In this document: one piece after another, positions 26,601-38,630 of the stretch | Layout of the letters: each line of letters begins with the position of its first letter | Position numbering within the stretch: position 1 is the stretch's first letter | From: Utricularia gibba | Lineage: Eukaryota; Streptophyta; Magnoliopsida; Lamiales; Lentibulariaceae | Assembly: GCA_002189035.1 (NCBI GenBank) | Contig: NEEC01000112.1 | Coordinates: forward strand, 1 to 64,000 | DNA length: 64,000 nucleotides | Direction: 5' to 3' | Program-made: the position numbers and the translations under genes | Notes under the pieces: model-generated | What the model saw: only the letters and a program-made list of their open reading frames with translations | Database searches by the model: none | Told to the model about the DNA's origin: nothing

Positions 26601-26770
26601 CATGAGATCCTAACTTCAATAAAGGCATCACGATTTACGTCGAATGGTATCGGATTGTGCTGTGAAGTCAGACCGAACCTTGGGTCCGGACGAAGTTGCC
26701 AACAACAGCACCCGCAAAAAACGACAACTTTTCCTCGAAAAAAGCATGTAGGCAGCCGCCGAAAACCCAA
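23640..26770 (+). repeat. Decamer HOR, complete copy (3131 bp)
   Basis: Monomers start at 23640 (A/C), 23954 (D/C), 24267 (A''), 24581 (C), 24891 (A''), 25206 (C), 25518 (A''), 25833 (C), 26145 (D) and 26458 (B). Position-specific marks identify it: GAGCACGACTCG and GCTGTCGCTTG in monomer 1, GGGCCCGAG in 3, GGGCCGAGC in 5, CTTCTAAAATATAAAG in 6, GGGCCAGAG in 7, TTTAGGTAGCCGCC at the end of 8, and ACCAGTTGGGG in the B just before the unit (23326) and in monomer 10. Confidence 0.9.
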
Positions 26771-29700
26771 CGTTAATAAATGCATCACTTTTTGGCCGGG
26801 CTACAAATGACTATGGGCCAGAGCACGACTCGACCATTTGCTCGATACTAGTGCCAGCCTAGAGCGCCTCCTCAAATATAAATCAGGTTGTTGAGAAAAC
26901 CATTTGGGGTGCTCATGACACCTAACTTCAAAAAATGCATCACGATTTTCATCGAGTAGCACCCGATTGGGCTTAGTAGCCAGACCGAATCTCGGGCCCT
27001 GACAAAGCTCCCAACTACAGCACCCACCTTAAAACGGCAAGCTGTCGCTTGAAAAACCATTTAGGCAGCCGCCGAAAACCCATCGTTGATAAATGCATCA
27101 CTTATTTTCCGGGCTACAACTGACTATTGGCCTGAGCCCGACCCGACCTCTGGCCCAATCCCGAAACCCCCCAAGAGCGCCTTCTGAAATATAAAGTAGA
27201 GTGTTGAGAAAACCCATTGGGGTTCTCATGACATCCTAACTAAAGCAAATGCATTACGATTTCGTCGAGTACGACCCGATTGGGCTTAGTAGCCAGACCG
27301 AATCTCGGGCCCTGACAAAGCTGCCAACGACAACACCCGCCTTAAAATGGCAAGCTATTGCTTGAAAAACCATTTAGGCAGCCGCCGAAAACCCAACGTT
27401 GATAAATGCATCACTTATTTGGCCGGGCTACAAATGACTATGGGCCCGAGCGCGACTCGACCATTTGCTCGATACTAGTGCCAGCCTAGAGCGCCTCCTC
27501 AAATATAAATCAGGTTGTTGAGAAAACCATTTGGGGTGCTCATGACATCCTAACTTCAAAAAATGCATCACGATTTTCATCGAGTAGCACCCGATTGGCT
27601 CAGGAGCCAGACCGAACCTTGGGCCCTTACAAAGCTGCCAAAGACAGCACCCGCCTTAAAATGGCAAGCTATTGCTTGAAAAACCATTCAGGCAGCCGCC
27701 GAAAACCCAACGTTGATAAATGCATCACTTATTTTCCGGGCTACAACTGACTATGGGCCATAGCCCGACCCGACCTCTGGCCCAATACCGAAACCCCCCA
27801 AGAGCGCCTTCTGAAATATAAAGTAGAGTGTTGAGAAAACCCATTGGGGTTCTCATGACATCCTAACTAAAGCAAATGCATTACGATTTCGTCGAGTACG
27901 ACCCGATTGGGCTTAGTAGCCAGACCGAATCTCGGGCCCTGACAAAGCTCCCAACGACAACACCCGCCTTAAAATGGCAAGCTATTGCTTGAAAAACCAT
28001 TTAGGCAGCCGCCGAAAACCCAACGTTGATAAATGCATCACTTATTTGGCCGGGCTACAAATGACTATGGGCCGAGCGCGACTCGACCATTTGCTCGATA
28101 CTAGTGCCAGCCTAGAGCGCCTCCTCAAATATAAATCAGGTTGTTGAGAAAACCATTTGGGGTGCTCATGACATCCTAACTTCAAAAAATGCATCACGAT
28201 TTTCATCGAGTAGCACCCGATTGGGCTCAGGAGCCAGACCGAACCTTGGGCCCTTACAAAGCTGCCAAAGACAGCACCCGCCTTAAAATGGCAAGCTATT
28301 GCTTGAAAAACCATTCAGGCAGCCGCCGAAAACCCAACGTTGATAAATGCATCACTTATTTTCCGGGCTACAACTGACTATGGCCATAGCCCGACCCGAC
28401 CTCTGGCCCAATCCCGAAACCCCCCAAGAGCGCCTTCTAAAATATAAAGTAGAGTGTTGAGAAAACCCATTGGGGTTCTCATGACATCCTAACTAAAGCA
28501 AATGCATTACGATTTCGTCGAGTACGACCCGATTGGGCTTAGTAGCCAGACCGAATCTCGGGCCCTGACAAAGCTGCCAACGACAACACCCGCCTTAAAA
28601 TGGCAAGCTATTGCTTGAAAAACCATTAGGCAGCCGCCGAAAACCCAACGTTGATAAATGCATCACTTTTTGGCCGGGCTACAAATGACTATGGGCCAGA
28701 GCGCGACTCGACCATTTGCTCGATACTAGTGCCAGCCTAGAGCGCCTCCTCAAATATAAATCAGGTTGTTGAGAAAACCATTTGGGGTGCTCATGACATC
28801 CTAACTTCAAAAAATGCATCACGATTTTCATCGAGTAGCACCCGATTGGGCTCAGGAGCCAGACCGAACCTTGGCCCCTTACAAAGCTGCCAACGACAGC
28901 ACCCGCCTTAAAATGGCAAGCTATTGCTTGAAAAACCATTCAGGCAGCCGCCGAAAACCCAACGTTGATAAATGCATCACTTATTTTCCGGGCTACAACT
29001 GACTATGGGCCATAGCCCGACCCGACCTCTGGCCCAATCCCGAAACCCCCAAGAGCGCCTTCTGAAATATAAAGTAGAGTGTTGAGAAAACCCATTGGGG
29101 TTCTCATGACATCCTAACTAAAGCAAATGCATTACGATTTCGTCGAGTACGACCCGATTGGGCTTAGTAGCCAGACCGAATCTCGGGCCCTGACAAAGCT
29201 CCCAACTATAGCACCCACCTTAAAACGGCAAGCTGTTGCTTGAAAAACCATTTAGGTAGCCGCCGAAAACCCATCGTTGATAAATGCATCACTTATTTTC
29301 CGGGCTACAACTGACTATTGGCCTGAGCCCGACCCGACCTCTGGCCCAATCCCGAAACCCTCCGAGAGCGCCTTCTCAAATATAGCAGAGTGTTGAGAAA
29401 ACCCATTGGGTTCTCATGACATCCTAACTACATCAAATGCGTTACGATTTTCGTCGAGTGCGACCCGATTGGGCTTAGTAGCCAGACCGAATCTCGGGCC
29501 GGACAAAGCTCCCAACGACAGCACCCGCCTTTAAATGGCAAGCTGTTGCTTGAAAAACCATGTGGGCAGCCGCCGACAACCCAACGTTAATAAATGCATC
29601 ACTTCTTTTGCCGGGCTACAGCTGACTTTGGGCTCAAGCCCGACCCGAATCCGGCCCGATCTCGGTGACCCACAAAAGCGCCTTGTCAAGTGTAAAGCAT

Positions 29701-29896
29701 GCTGTTGAAAAAACCATTGGGTGGTCATGAGATCCTAACTTCAATAAAGGCATCACGATTTACGTCGAATGGTATCGGATTGTGCTGTGAAGTCAGACCG
29801 AACCTTGGGTCCGGACGAAGTTGCCAACAACAGCACCCGCAAAAAAACGACAACTTTTCCTCGAAAAAAGCATGTAGGCAGCCGCCGAAAACCCAA
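26771..29896 (+). repeat. Decamer HOR, second complete copy (3126 bp)
   Basis: Monomers start at 26771, 27084, 27397, 27711, 28024, 28338, 28649, 28963, 29275 and 29585, in the same order of types as the unit at 23640. The position-specific marks listed there recur at the same places, including the shared short deletion GCTCATGACACCTAAC in monomer 1. The B at 29585 differs by reading ACCATTGGGTGG. Confidence 0.9.
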
Positions 29897-31779
29897 CGTT
29901 AATAAATGCATCACTTTTTTGGCCGGGCTACAAATGACTATGGGCCAGAGCACGACTCGACCATTTGCTCGATACTAGTGCCAGCCTAGAGCGCCTCCTC
30001 AAATATAAATCAGGTTGTTGAGAAAACCATTTGGGGTGCTCATGACATCCTAACTTCAAAAAATGCATCACGATTTTCATCGAGTAGCACCCTGATTGGG
30101 CTTAGTAGCCAGACCGAATCTCGGGCCCTGACAAAGCTCCCAACTACAGCACCCACCTTAAAACGGCAAGCTGTTGCTTGAAAAACCATTTAGGCAGCCG
30201 CCGAAAACCCATCGTTGATAAATGCATCACTTATTTTCCGGGCTACAACTGACTATTGGCCTGAGCCCGACCCGACCTCTGGCCCAATCCCGAAACCCCC
30301 CAAGAGCGCCTTCTGAAATATAAAGTAGAGTGTTGAGAAAACCCATTGGGGTTCTCATGACATCCTAACTAAAGCAAATGCATTACGATTTCGTCGAGTA
30401 CGACCCGATTGGGCTTAGTAGCCAGACCGAATCTCGGGCCCTGACAAAGCTGCCAACGACAACACCCGCCTTTAAAATGGCAAGCTATTGCTTGAAAAAC
30501 CATTTAGGCAGCCGCCGAAAACCCAACGTTGATAAATGCATCACTTATTTGGCCGGGCTACAAATGACTATGGGCCAGAGCGCGACTCGACCATTTGCTC
30601 GATACTAGTGCCAGCCTAGAGCGCCTCCTCAAATATAAATCAGGTTGTTGAGAAAACCATTTGGGGTGCTCATGACATCCTAACTTCAAAAATGCATCAC
30701 GATTTTCATCGAGTAGCACCCGATGGGCTCAGGAGCCAGACCGAACCTTGGGCCCTTACAAAGCTGCCAACGACAGCACCCGCCTTAAAATGGCAAGCTA
30801 TTGCTTGAAAAACCATTCAGGCAGCCGCCGAAAACCCAACGTTGATAAATGCATCACTTATTTTCCGGGCTACAACTGACTATGGGCCATAGCCCGACCC
30901 GACCTCTGGCCCAATCCCGAAACCCCCCAAGAGCGCCTTCTGAAATATAAAGTAGAGTGTTGAGAAAACCCATTGGGGTTCTCATGACATCCTAACTAAA
31001 GCAAATGCATTACGATTTCGTCGAGTACGACCCGATTGGGCTTAGTAGCCAGACCGAATCTCGGGCCCTGACAAAGCTCCCAACTATAGCACCCACCTTA
31101 AAACGGCAAGCTGTTGCTTGAAAAACCATTTAGGTAGCCGCCGAAAACCCATCGTTGATAAATGCATCACTTATTTTCCGGGCTACAACTGACTATTGGC
31201 CTGAGCCCGACCCGACCTCTGGCCCAATCCCGAAACCCTCCGAGAGCGCCTTCTCAAATATATAGCAGAGTGTTGAGAAAACCCATTGGGGTTCTCATGA
31301 CATCCTAACTACATCAAATGCGTTACGATTTTCGTCGAGTGCGACCCGATTGGGCTTAGTAGCCAGACCGAATCTCGGGCCGGACAAAGCTCCCAACGAC
31401 AGCACCCGCCTTTAAATGGCAAGCTGTTGCTTGAAAAACCATGTGGGCAGCCGCCGACAACCCAACGTTAATAAATGCATCACTTCTTTTGCCGGGCTAC
31501 AGCTGACTTTGGGCTCAAGCCCGACCCGAATCCGGCCCGATCTCGGTGACCCACAAAAGCGCCTTGTCAAGTGTAAAGCATGCTGTTGAAAAAACCAGTT
31601 GGGGTGGTCATGAGATCCTAACTTCAATAAAGGCATCACGATTTACGTCGAATGGTATCGGATTGTGCTGTGAAGTCAGACCGAACCTTGGGTCCGGACG
31701 AAGTTGCCAACAACAGCACCCGCAAAAAAACGACAACTTTTCCTCGAAAAAAGCATGTAGGCAGCCGCCGAAAACCCAA
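29897..31779 (+). repeat. Hexamer, decamer with two A''-C pairs missing
   Basis: Monomers start at 29897 (A/C), 30213 (D/C), 30527 (A''), 30840 (C), 31153 (D) and 31466 (B), total 1883 bp. The surviving A'' has GGGCCAGAG and the following C has CTTCTGAAATATAAAG and TTTAGGTAGCC. These are the marks of decamer positions 7 and 8, so positions 3-6 are the ones lost. The difference from the decamer is about 1250 bp, four monomers. Confidence 0.87.
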
Positions 31780-34280
31780 CGTTAATAAATGCATCACTTT
31801 TTTGGCCGGGCTACAAATGACTATGGGCCAGAGCACGACTCGACCATTTGCTCGATACTAGTGCCAGCCTAGAGCGCCTCCTCAAATATAAATCAGGTTG
31901 TTGAGAAAACCATTTGGGGTGCTCATGACACCCTAACTTCAAAAAATGCATCACGATTTTCATCGAGTAGCACCCGATTGGGCTTAGTAGCCAGACCGAA
32001 TCTCGGGCCCTGACAAAGCTCCCAACTACAGCACCCACCTTAAAACGGCAAGCTGTCGCTTGAAAAACCATTTAGGCAGCCGCCGAAAACCCATCGTTGA
32101 TAAATGCATCACTTATTTTCCGGGCTACAACTGACTATTGGCCTGAGCCCGACCCGACCTCTGGCCCAATCCCGAAACCCCCCAAGAGCGCCTTCTGAAA
32201 TATAAAGTAGAGTGTTGAGAAAACCCATTGGGGTTCTCATGACATCCTAACTAAAGCAAATGCATTACGATTTCGTCGAGTACGACCCGATTGGGCTTAG
32301 TAGCCAGACCGAATCTCGGGCCCTGACAAAGCTGCCAACGACAACACCCGCCTTAAAATGGCAAGCTATTGCTTGAAAAACCATTTAGGCAGCCGCCGAA
32401 AACCCAACGTTGATAAATGCATCACTTATTTGGCCGGGCTACAAATGACTATGGGCCAGAGCGCGACTCGACCATTTGCTCGATACTAGTGCCAGCCTAG
32501 AGCGCCTCCTCAAATATAAATCAGGTTGTTGAGAAAACCATTTGGGGTGCTCATGACATCCTAACTTCAAAAAATGCATCACGATTTTCATCGAGTAGCA
32601 CCCGATTGGGCTCAGGAGCCAGACCGAACCTTGGGCCCTTACAAAGCTGCCAACGACAGCACCCGCCTTAAAATGGCAAGCTATTGCTTGAAAAACCATT
32701 CAGGCAGCCGCCGAAAACCCAACGTTGATAAATGCATCACTTATTTTCCGGGCTACAACTGACTATGGGCCATAGCCCGACCCGACCTCTGGCCCAATCC
32801 CGAAACCCCCCAAGAGCGCCTTCTGAAATATAAAGTAGAGTGTTGAGAAAACCCATTGGGGTTCTCATGACATCCTAACTACATCAAATGCGTTACGATT
32901 TTCGTCGAGTGCGACCCGATTGGGCTTAGTAGCCAGACCGAATCTCGGGCCGGACAAAGCTCCCAACGACAACACCCGCCTTTAAATGGCAAGCTGTTGC
33001 TTGAAAAACCATGTGGGCAGCCGCCGACAACCCAACGTTAATAAATGCATCACTTCTTTTGCCGGGCTACAGCTGACTTTGGGCTCAAGCCCGACCCGAA
33101 TCCGGCCCGATCTCGGTGACCCACAAAAGCGCCTTGTCAAGTGTAAAGCATGCTGTTGAAAAACCATTTGGTGGTCATGAGATCCTAACTTCAATAAAGG
33201 CATCACGATTTACGTCGAATGGTATCGGATTGTGCTGTGAAGTCAGACCGAACCTTGGGTCCGGACGAAGTTCCCAACAACAGCACCCGCAAAAAAACGA
33301 CAACTTTTCCTCGAAAAAAGCATGTAGGCAGCCGCCGAAAACCCAACGTTAATAAATGCATCACTTTTTTGGCCGGGCTACAAATGACTATGGGCCAGAG
33401 CGCGACTCGACCATTTGCTCGATACTAGTGCCAGCCTAGAGCGCCTCCTCAAATATAAATCAGGTTGTTGAGAAAACCATTTGGGGTGCTCATGACATCC
33501 TAACTTCAAAAAATGCATCACGATTTTCATCGAGTAGCACCCGATTGGGCTTAGTAGCCAGACCGAATCTCGGGCCCTGACAAAGCTCCCAACTACAGCA
33601 CCACCTTAAAACGGCAAGCTGTTGCTTGAAAAACCATTTAGGCAGCCGCCGAAAACCCATCGTTGATAAATGCATCACTTATTTTCCGGGCTACAACTGA
33701 CTATTGGCCTGAGCCCGACCCGACCTCTGGCCCAATCCGAAACCCTCCGAGAGCGCCTTCTCAAATATATAGCAGAGTGTTGAGAAAACCCATTGGGGTT
33801 CTCATGACATCCTAACTACATCAAATGCGTTACGATTTTCGTCGAGTGCGACCCGATTGGGCTTAGTAGCCAGACCGAATCTCGGGCCGGACAAAGCTCC
33901 CAACGACAGCCCGCCTTTAAATGGCAAGCTGTTGCTTGAAAAACCATGTGGGCAGCCGCCGACAACCCAACGTTAATAAATGCATCACTTCTTTTGCCGG
34001 GCTACAGCTGACTTTGGGCTCAAGCCCGACCCGAATCCGGCCCGATCTCGGTGACCCACAAAAGCGCCTTGTCAAGTGTAAAGCATGCTGTTGAAAAAAC
34101 CATTTGGGGTGGTCATGAGATCCTAACTTCAATAAAGGCATCACGATTTCGTCGAATGGATCGGATTGTGCTGTGAAGTCAGACCGAACCTTGGGTCCGG
34201 ACGAAGTTGCCAACAACAGCACCCGCAAAAAAACGACAACTTTTCCTCAAAAAGCATGTAGGCAGCCGCCGAAAACCCAA
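31780..34280 (+). repeat. Octamer HOR (5+3), first copy
   Basis: The pentamer part starts at 31780 (A/C), 32095 (D/C), 32408 (A''), 32723 (C/D chimera) and 33036 (B). The trimer part starts at 33347 (A/C), 33661 (D) and 33971 (B). Total 2501 bp. The A/C at 31780 still carries the GAGCACGAC and GCTGTCGCTTG marks of the decamer, linking this unit to the block on its left. Confidence 0.83.
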
Positions 34281-36756
34281 CGTTAATAAATGCATCACTT
34301 TTTTGGCCGGGCTACAAATGACTATGGGCCAGAGCGCGACTCGACCATTTGCTCGATACTAGTGCCAGCCTAGAGCGCCTCCTCAAATATAAATCAGGTT
34401 GTTGAGAAAACCATTTGGGGTGCTCATGACATCCTAACTTCAAAAAATGCATCACGATTTTCATCGAGTAGCACCGATTGGGCTTAGTAGCCAGACCGAA
34501 TCTCGGGCCCTGACAAAGCTCCCAACTACAGCACCCACCTTAAAACGGCAAGCTGTGCTTGAAAAACCATTTAGGCAGCCGCCGAAAACCCACGTTGATA
34601 AATGCATCACTTATTTCCGGGCTACAACTGACTATGGCCTGAGCCCGACCCGACCTCTGGCCCAATCCCGAAACCCCCAAGAGCGCCTTCTGAAATATAA
34701 AGTAGAGTGTTGAGAAAACCCATTGGGGTTCTCATGACATCCTAACTAAAGCAAATGCATACGATTTCGTCGAGTACGACCCGATTGGGCTTAGTAGCCA
34801 GACCGAATCTCGGGCCCTGACAAAGCTCCAACGACAGCACCCGCCTTAAAATGGCAAGCTATTGCTTGAAAAACCATTTAGGCAGCCGCCGAAAACCCAA
34901 CGTTGATAAATGCATCACTTATTTGGCCGGGCTACAAATGACTATGGGCCAGAGCGCGACTCGACCATTTGCTCGATACTAGTGCCAGCCTAGAGCGCCT
35001 CCTCAAATATAAATCAGGTTGTTGAGAAAACCATTTGGGGTGCTCATGACATCCTAACTTCAAAAATGCATCACGATTTTCATCGAGTAGCACCCGATTG
35101 GGCTCAGGAGCCAGACCGAACCTTGGGCCCTACAAAGCTGCCAACGACAGCACCGCCTTAAAACGGCAAGCTATTGCTTGAAAAACCATTAGGCAGCCGC
35201 CGAAAACCCAACGTTGATAAATGCATCACTTATTTTCCGGGCTACAACTGACTATGGGCCTGAGCCCGACCCGACCTCTGGCCCAATCCCGAAACCCCCC
35301 AAGAGCCTTCTCAAATAAAGTAGAGTGTTGAGAAAACCCATTGGGGTTCTCATGACATCCTAACTACATCAAATGCGTTACGATTTTCGTCGAGTGCGAC
35401 CCGATTGGGCTTAGTAGCCAGACCGAATCTCGGGCCGGACAAAGCTCCCAACGACAGCACCCGCCTTTAAATGGCAAGCTGTTGCTTGAAAACCATGTGG
35501 GCAGCCGCCGACAACCCAACGTTAATAAATGCATCACTTCTTTTGCCGGGCTACAGCTGACTTTGGGCTCAAGCCCGACCCGAATCCGGCCCGATCTCGG
35601 TGACCCACAAAAGCGCCTTGTCAAGTGTAAAGCATGCTGTTGAAAAACCATTTGGGTGGTCATGAGATCCTAACTTCAATAAAGGCATCACGATTTCGTC
35701 GAATGGATCGGATTGTGCTGTGAAGTCAGACCGAACCTTGGGTCCGGACGAAGTTCCCAACAACAGCACCCGAAAAAAACGACAACTTTTCCTCAAAAAG
35801 CATGTAGGCAGCCGCCGAAAACCCAACGTTAATAAATGCATCACTTTTTTGGCCGGGCTACAAATGACTATGGGCCAGAGCGCGACTCGACCATTTGCTC
35901 GATACTAGTGCCAGCCTAGAGCGCCTCCTCAAATATAAATCAGGTTGTTGAGAAAACCATTTGGGGTGCTCATGACATCCTAACTTCAAAAATGCATCAC
36001 GATTTTCATCGAGTAGCACCCGATTGGGCTTAGTAGCCAGACCGAATCTCGGGCCCTGACAAAGCTCCCAACTAGAGCACCCACCTTAAAACGGCAAGCT
36101 GTTGCTTGAAAAACCATTTAGGCAGCCGCCGAAAACCCATCGTTGATAAATGCATCACTTATTTTCCGGGCTACAACTGACTATTGGCCTGAGCCCGACC
36201 CGACCTCTGGCCCAATCCCGAAACCCTCCGAGAGCGCCTTCTCAAATATATAGCAGAGTGTTGAGAAAACCCATTGGGGTTCTCATGACATCCTAACTAC
36301 ATCAAATGCGTTACGATTTTCGTCGAGTGCGACCCGATTGGGCTTAGTAGCCAGACCGAATCTCGGGCCGGACAAAGCTCCCAACGACAGCACCCGCCTT
36401 TAATGGCAAGCTGTTGCTTAACCATGTGGGCAGCCGCCGACAACCCAACGTTAATAAATGCATCACTTCTTTTGCCGGGCTACAGCTGACTTTGGGCTCA
36501 AGCCCGACCGAATCCGGCCGATCTCGGTGACCCAAAAGCGCCTTGTCAAGTGTAAAGCATGCTGTTGAAAAAACCATTTGGGGTGGTCATGAGATCCTAA
36601 CTTCAATAAAGGCATCACGATTTCGTCGAATGGATCGGATTGTGCTGTGAAGTCAGACCGAACCTTGGGTCCGGACGAAGTTGCCAACAACAGCACCCGC
36701 AAAAAAACGACAACTTTTCCTCGAAAAAAGCATGTAGGCAGCCGCCGAAAACCCAA
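34281..36756 (+). repeat. Octamer HOR (5+3), second copy
   Basis: The pentamer starts at 34281 (A/C), 34593 (D/C), 34901 (A''), 35212 (C/D) and 35520 (B). The trimer starts at 35827 (A/C), 36141 (D) and 36449 (B). The order of types, including the same chimeric classes, repeats the unit at 31780. Short deletions are frequent, for example AAGAGCCTTCTCAAATAAAG in the C/D monomer and GTTGCTTAACC near 36417. Confidence 0.83.
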
Positions 36757-37379
36757 CGTTAATAAATGCATCACTTTTTTGGCCGGGCTACAAATGACTA
36801 TGGGCCAGAGCGCGACTCGACCATTTGCTCGATACTAGTGCCAGCCTAGAGCGCCTCCTCAAATATAAATCAGGTTGTTGAGAAAACCATTTGGGGTGCT
36901 CATGACATCCTAACTTCAAAAATGCATCACGATTTTCATCGAGTAGCACCCGATTGGGCTAGGAGCCAGACCGAACCTTGGGCCCTTACAAAGCTGCCAA
37001 CGACAGCACCCGCCTTTAAATGGCAAGCTATTGCTTGAAAAACCATTCAGGCAGCCGCCGAAAACCCAACGTTGATAAATGCATCACTTCTTTTGCCGGG
37101 CTACAGCTGACTTTGGGCTCAAGCCCGACCCGAATCCGGCCCGATCTCGGTGACCCACAAAAGCGCCTTGTCAAGTGTAAAGCATGCTGTTGAAAAAACC
37201 ATTTGGGTGGTCATGAGATCCTAACTTCAATAAAGGCATCACGATTTCGTCGAATGGATCGGATTGTGCTGTGAAGTCAGACCGAACCTTGGGTCCGGAC
37301 GAAGTTCCAACAACAGCACCCGCAAAAAAACGACAACTTTTCCTCGAAAAAAGCATGTAGGCAGCCGCCGAAAACCCAA
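36757..37379 (+). repeat. Isolated A-B dimer with a novel junction
   Basis: A at 36757 keeps its own A tail (AACCATTCAGGCAGCC). It is joined to a B at 37070 whose head is CGTTGATAAATGCATCAC instead of the CGTTAATAAATGC normal for B. So the exchange that removed C and D lies within the first 20-40 bases of the monomer. This is a different breakpoint from that in the AB dimers at 13-10683. Confidence 0.85.
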
Positions 37380-38630
37380 CGTTAATAAATGCATCACTTT
37401 TTTGGCCGGGCTACAAATGACTATGGGCCAGAGCGCGACTCGACCATTTGCTCGATACTAGTGCCAGCCTAGAGCGCCTCCTCAAATATAAATCAGGTTG
37501 TTGAGAAAACCATTTGGGGTGCTCATGACATCCTAACTTCAAAAAATGCATCACGATTTTCATCGAGTAGCACCCGATTGGGCTCAGGAGCCAGACCGAA
37601 CCTTGGGCCCTTACAAAGCTGCCAACGACAGCACCCGCCTTAAAATGGCAAGCTATTGCTTGAAAAACCATTCAGGCAGCCGCCGAAAACCCAACGTTGA
37701 TAAATGCATCACTTATTTTCCGGGCTACAACTGACTATGGGCCATAGCCCGACCCGACCTCTGGCCCAATCCGAAACCCCCCAAGAGCGCCTTCTGAAAT
37801 ATAAAGTAGAGTGTTGAGAAAACCCATTGGGGTTCTCATGACATCCTAACTAAAGCAAATGCATTACGATTTCGTCGAGTACGACCCGATTGGGCTTAGT
37901 AGCCAGACCGAATCTCGGGCCCTGACAAAGCTCCCAACTACAGCACCCACCTTAAAACGGCAAGCTGTTGCTTGAAAAACCATTTAGGCAGCCGCCGAAA
38001 ACCCATCGTTGATAAATGCATCACTTATTTTCCGGGCTACAACTGACTATTGGCCTGAGCCCGACCCGACCTCTGGCCCAATCCCGAAACCCTCCGAGGG
38101 CGCCTTCTCAAATATATAGCAGAGTGTTGAGAAAACCCATTGGGGTTCTCATGACATCCTAACTACATCAAATGCGTTACGATTTTCGTCGAGTGCGACC
38201 CGATTGGGCTTAGTAGCCAGACCGAATCTCGGGCCGGACAAAGCTCCCAACGACAGCACCCGCCTTTAAATGGCAAGCTGTTGCTTGAAAACCATGTGGG
38301 CAGCCGCCGACAACCCAACGTTAATAAATGCATCACTTCTTTTGCCGGGCTACAGCTGACTTTGGGCTCAAGCCCGACCCGAATCCGGCCCGATCTCGGT
38401 GACCCACAAAAGCGCCTTGTCAAGTGTAAAGCATGCTGTTGAAAAAACCATTTGGGGTGGTCATGAGATCCTAACTTCAATAAAGGCATCACGATTTCGT
38501 CGAATGGGATCGGATTGTGCTGTGAAGTCAGACCGACCTTGGGTCCGGACGAAGTTCCCAACAACAGCACCCGCAAAAAAACGACAACTTTTCCTCGAAA
38601 AAAGCATGTAGGCAGCCGCCGAAAACCCAA
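37380..38630 (+). repeat. Tetramer A-C-D-B (1251 bp)
   Basis: Monomers start at 37380 (A), 37695 (C), 38007 (D) and 38319 (B). This is the first appearance of the form that dominates after 43724, including CTCCGAGGGCGCC in D. C still reads ACCCATTGGGG where the right block has ACCCGTTGGGG, so it is slightly older or less homogenised. Confidence 0.88.
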
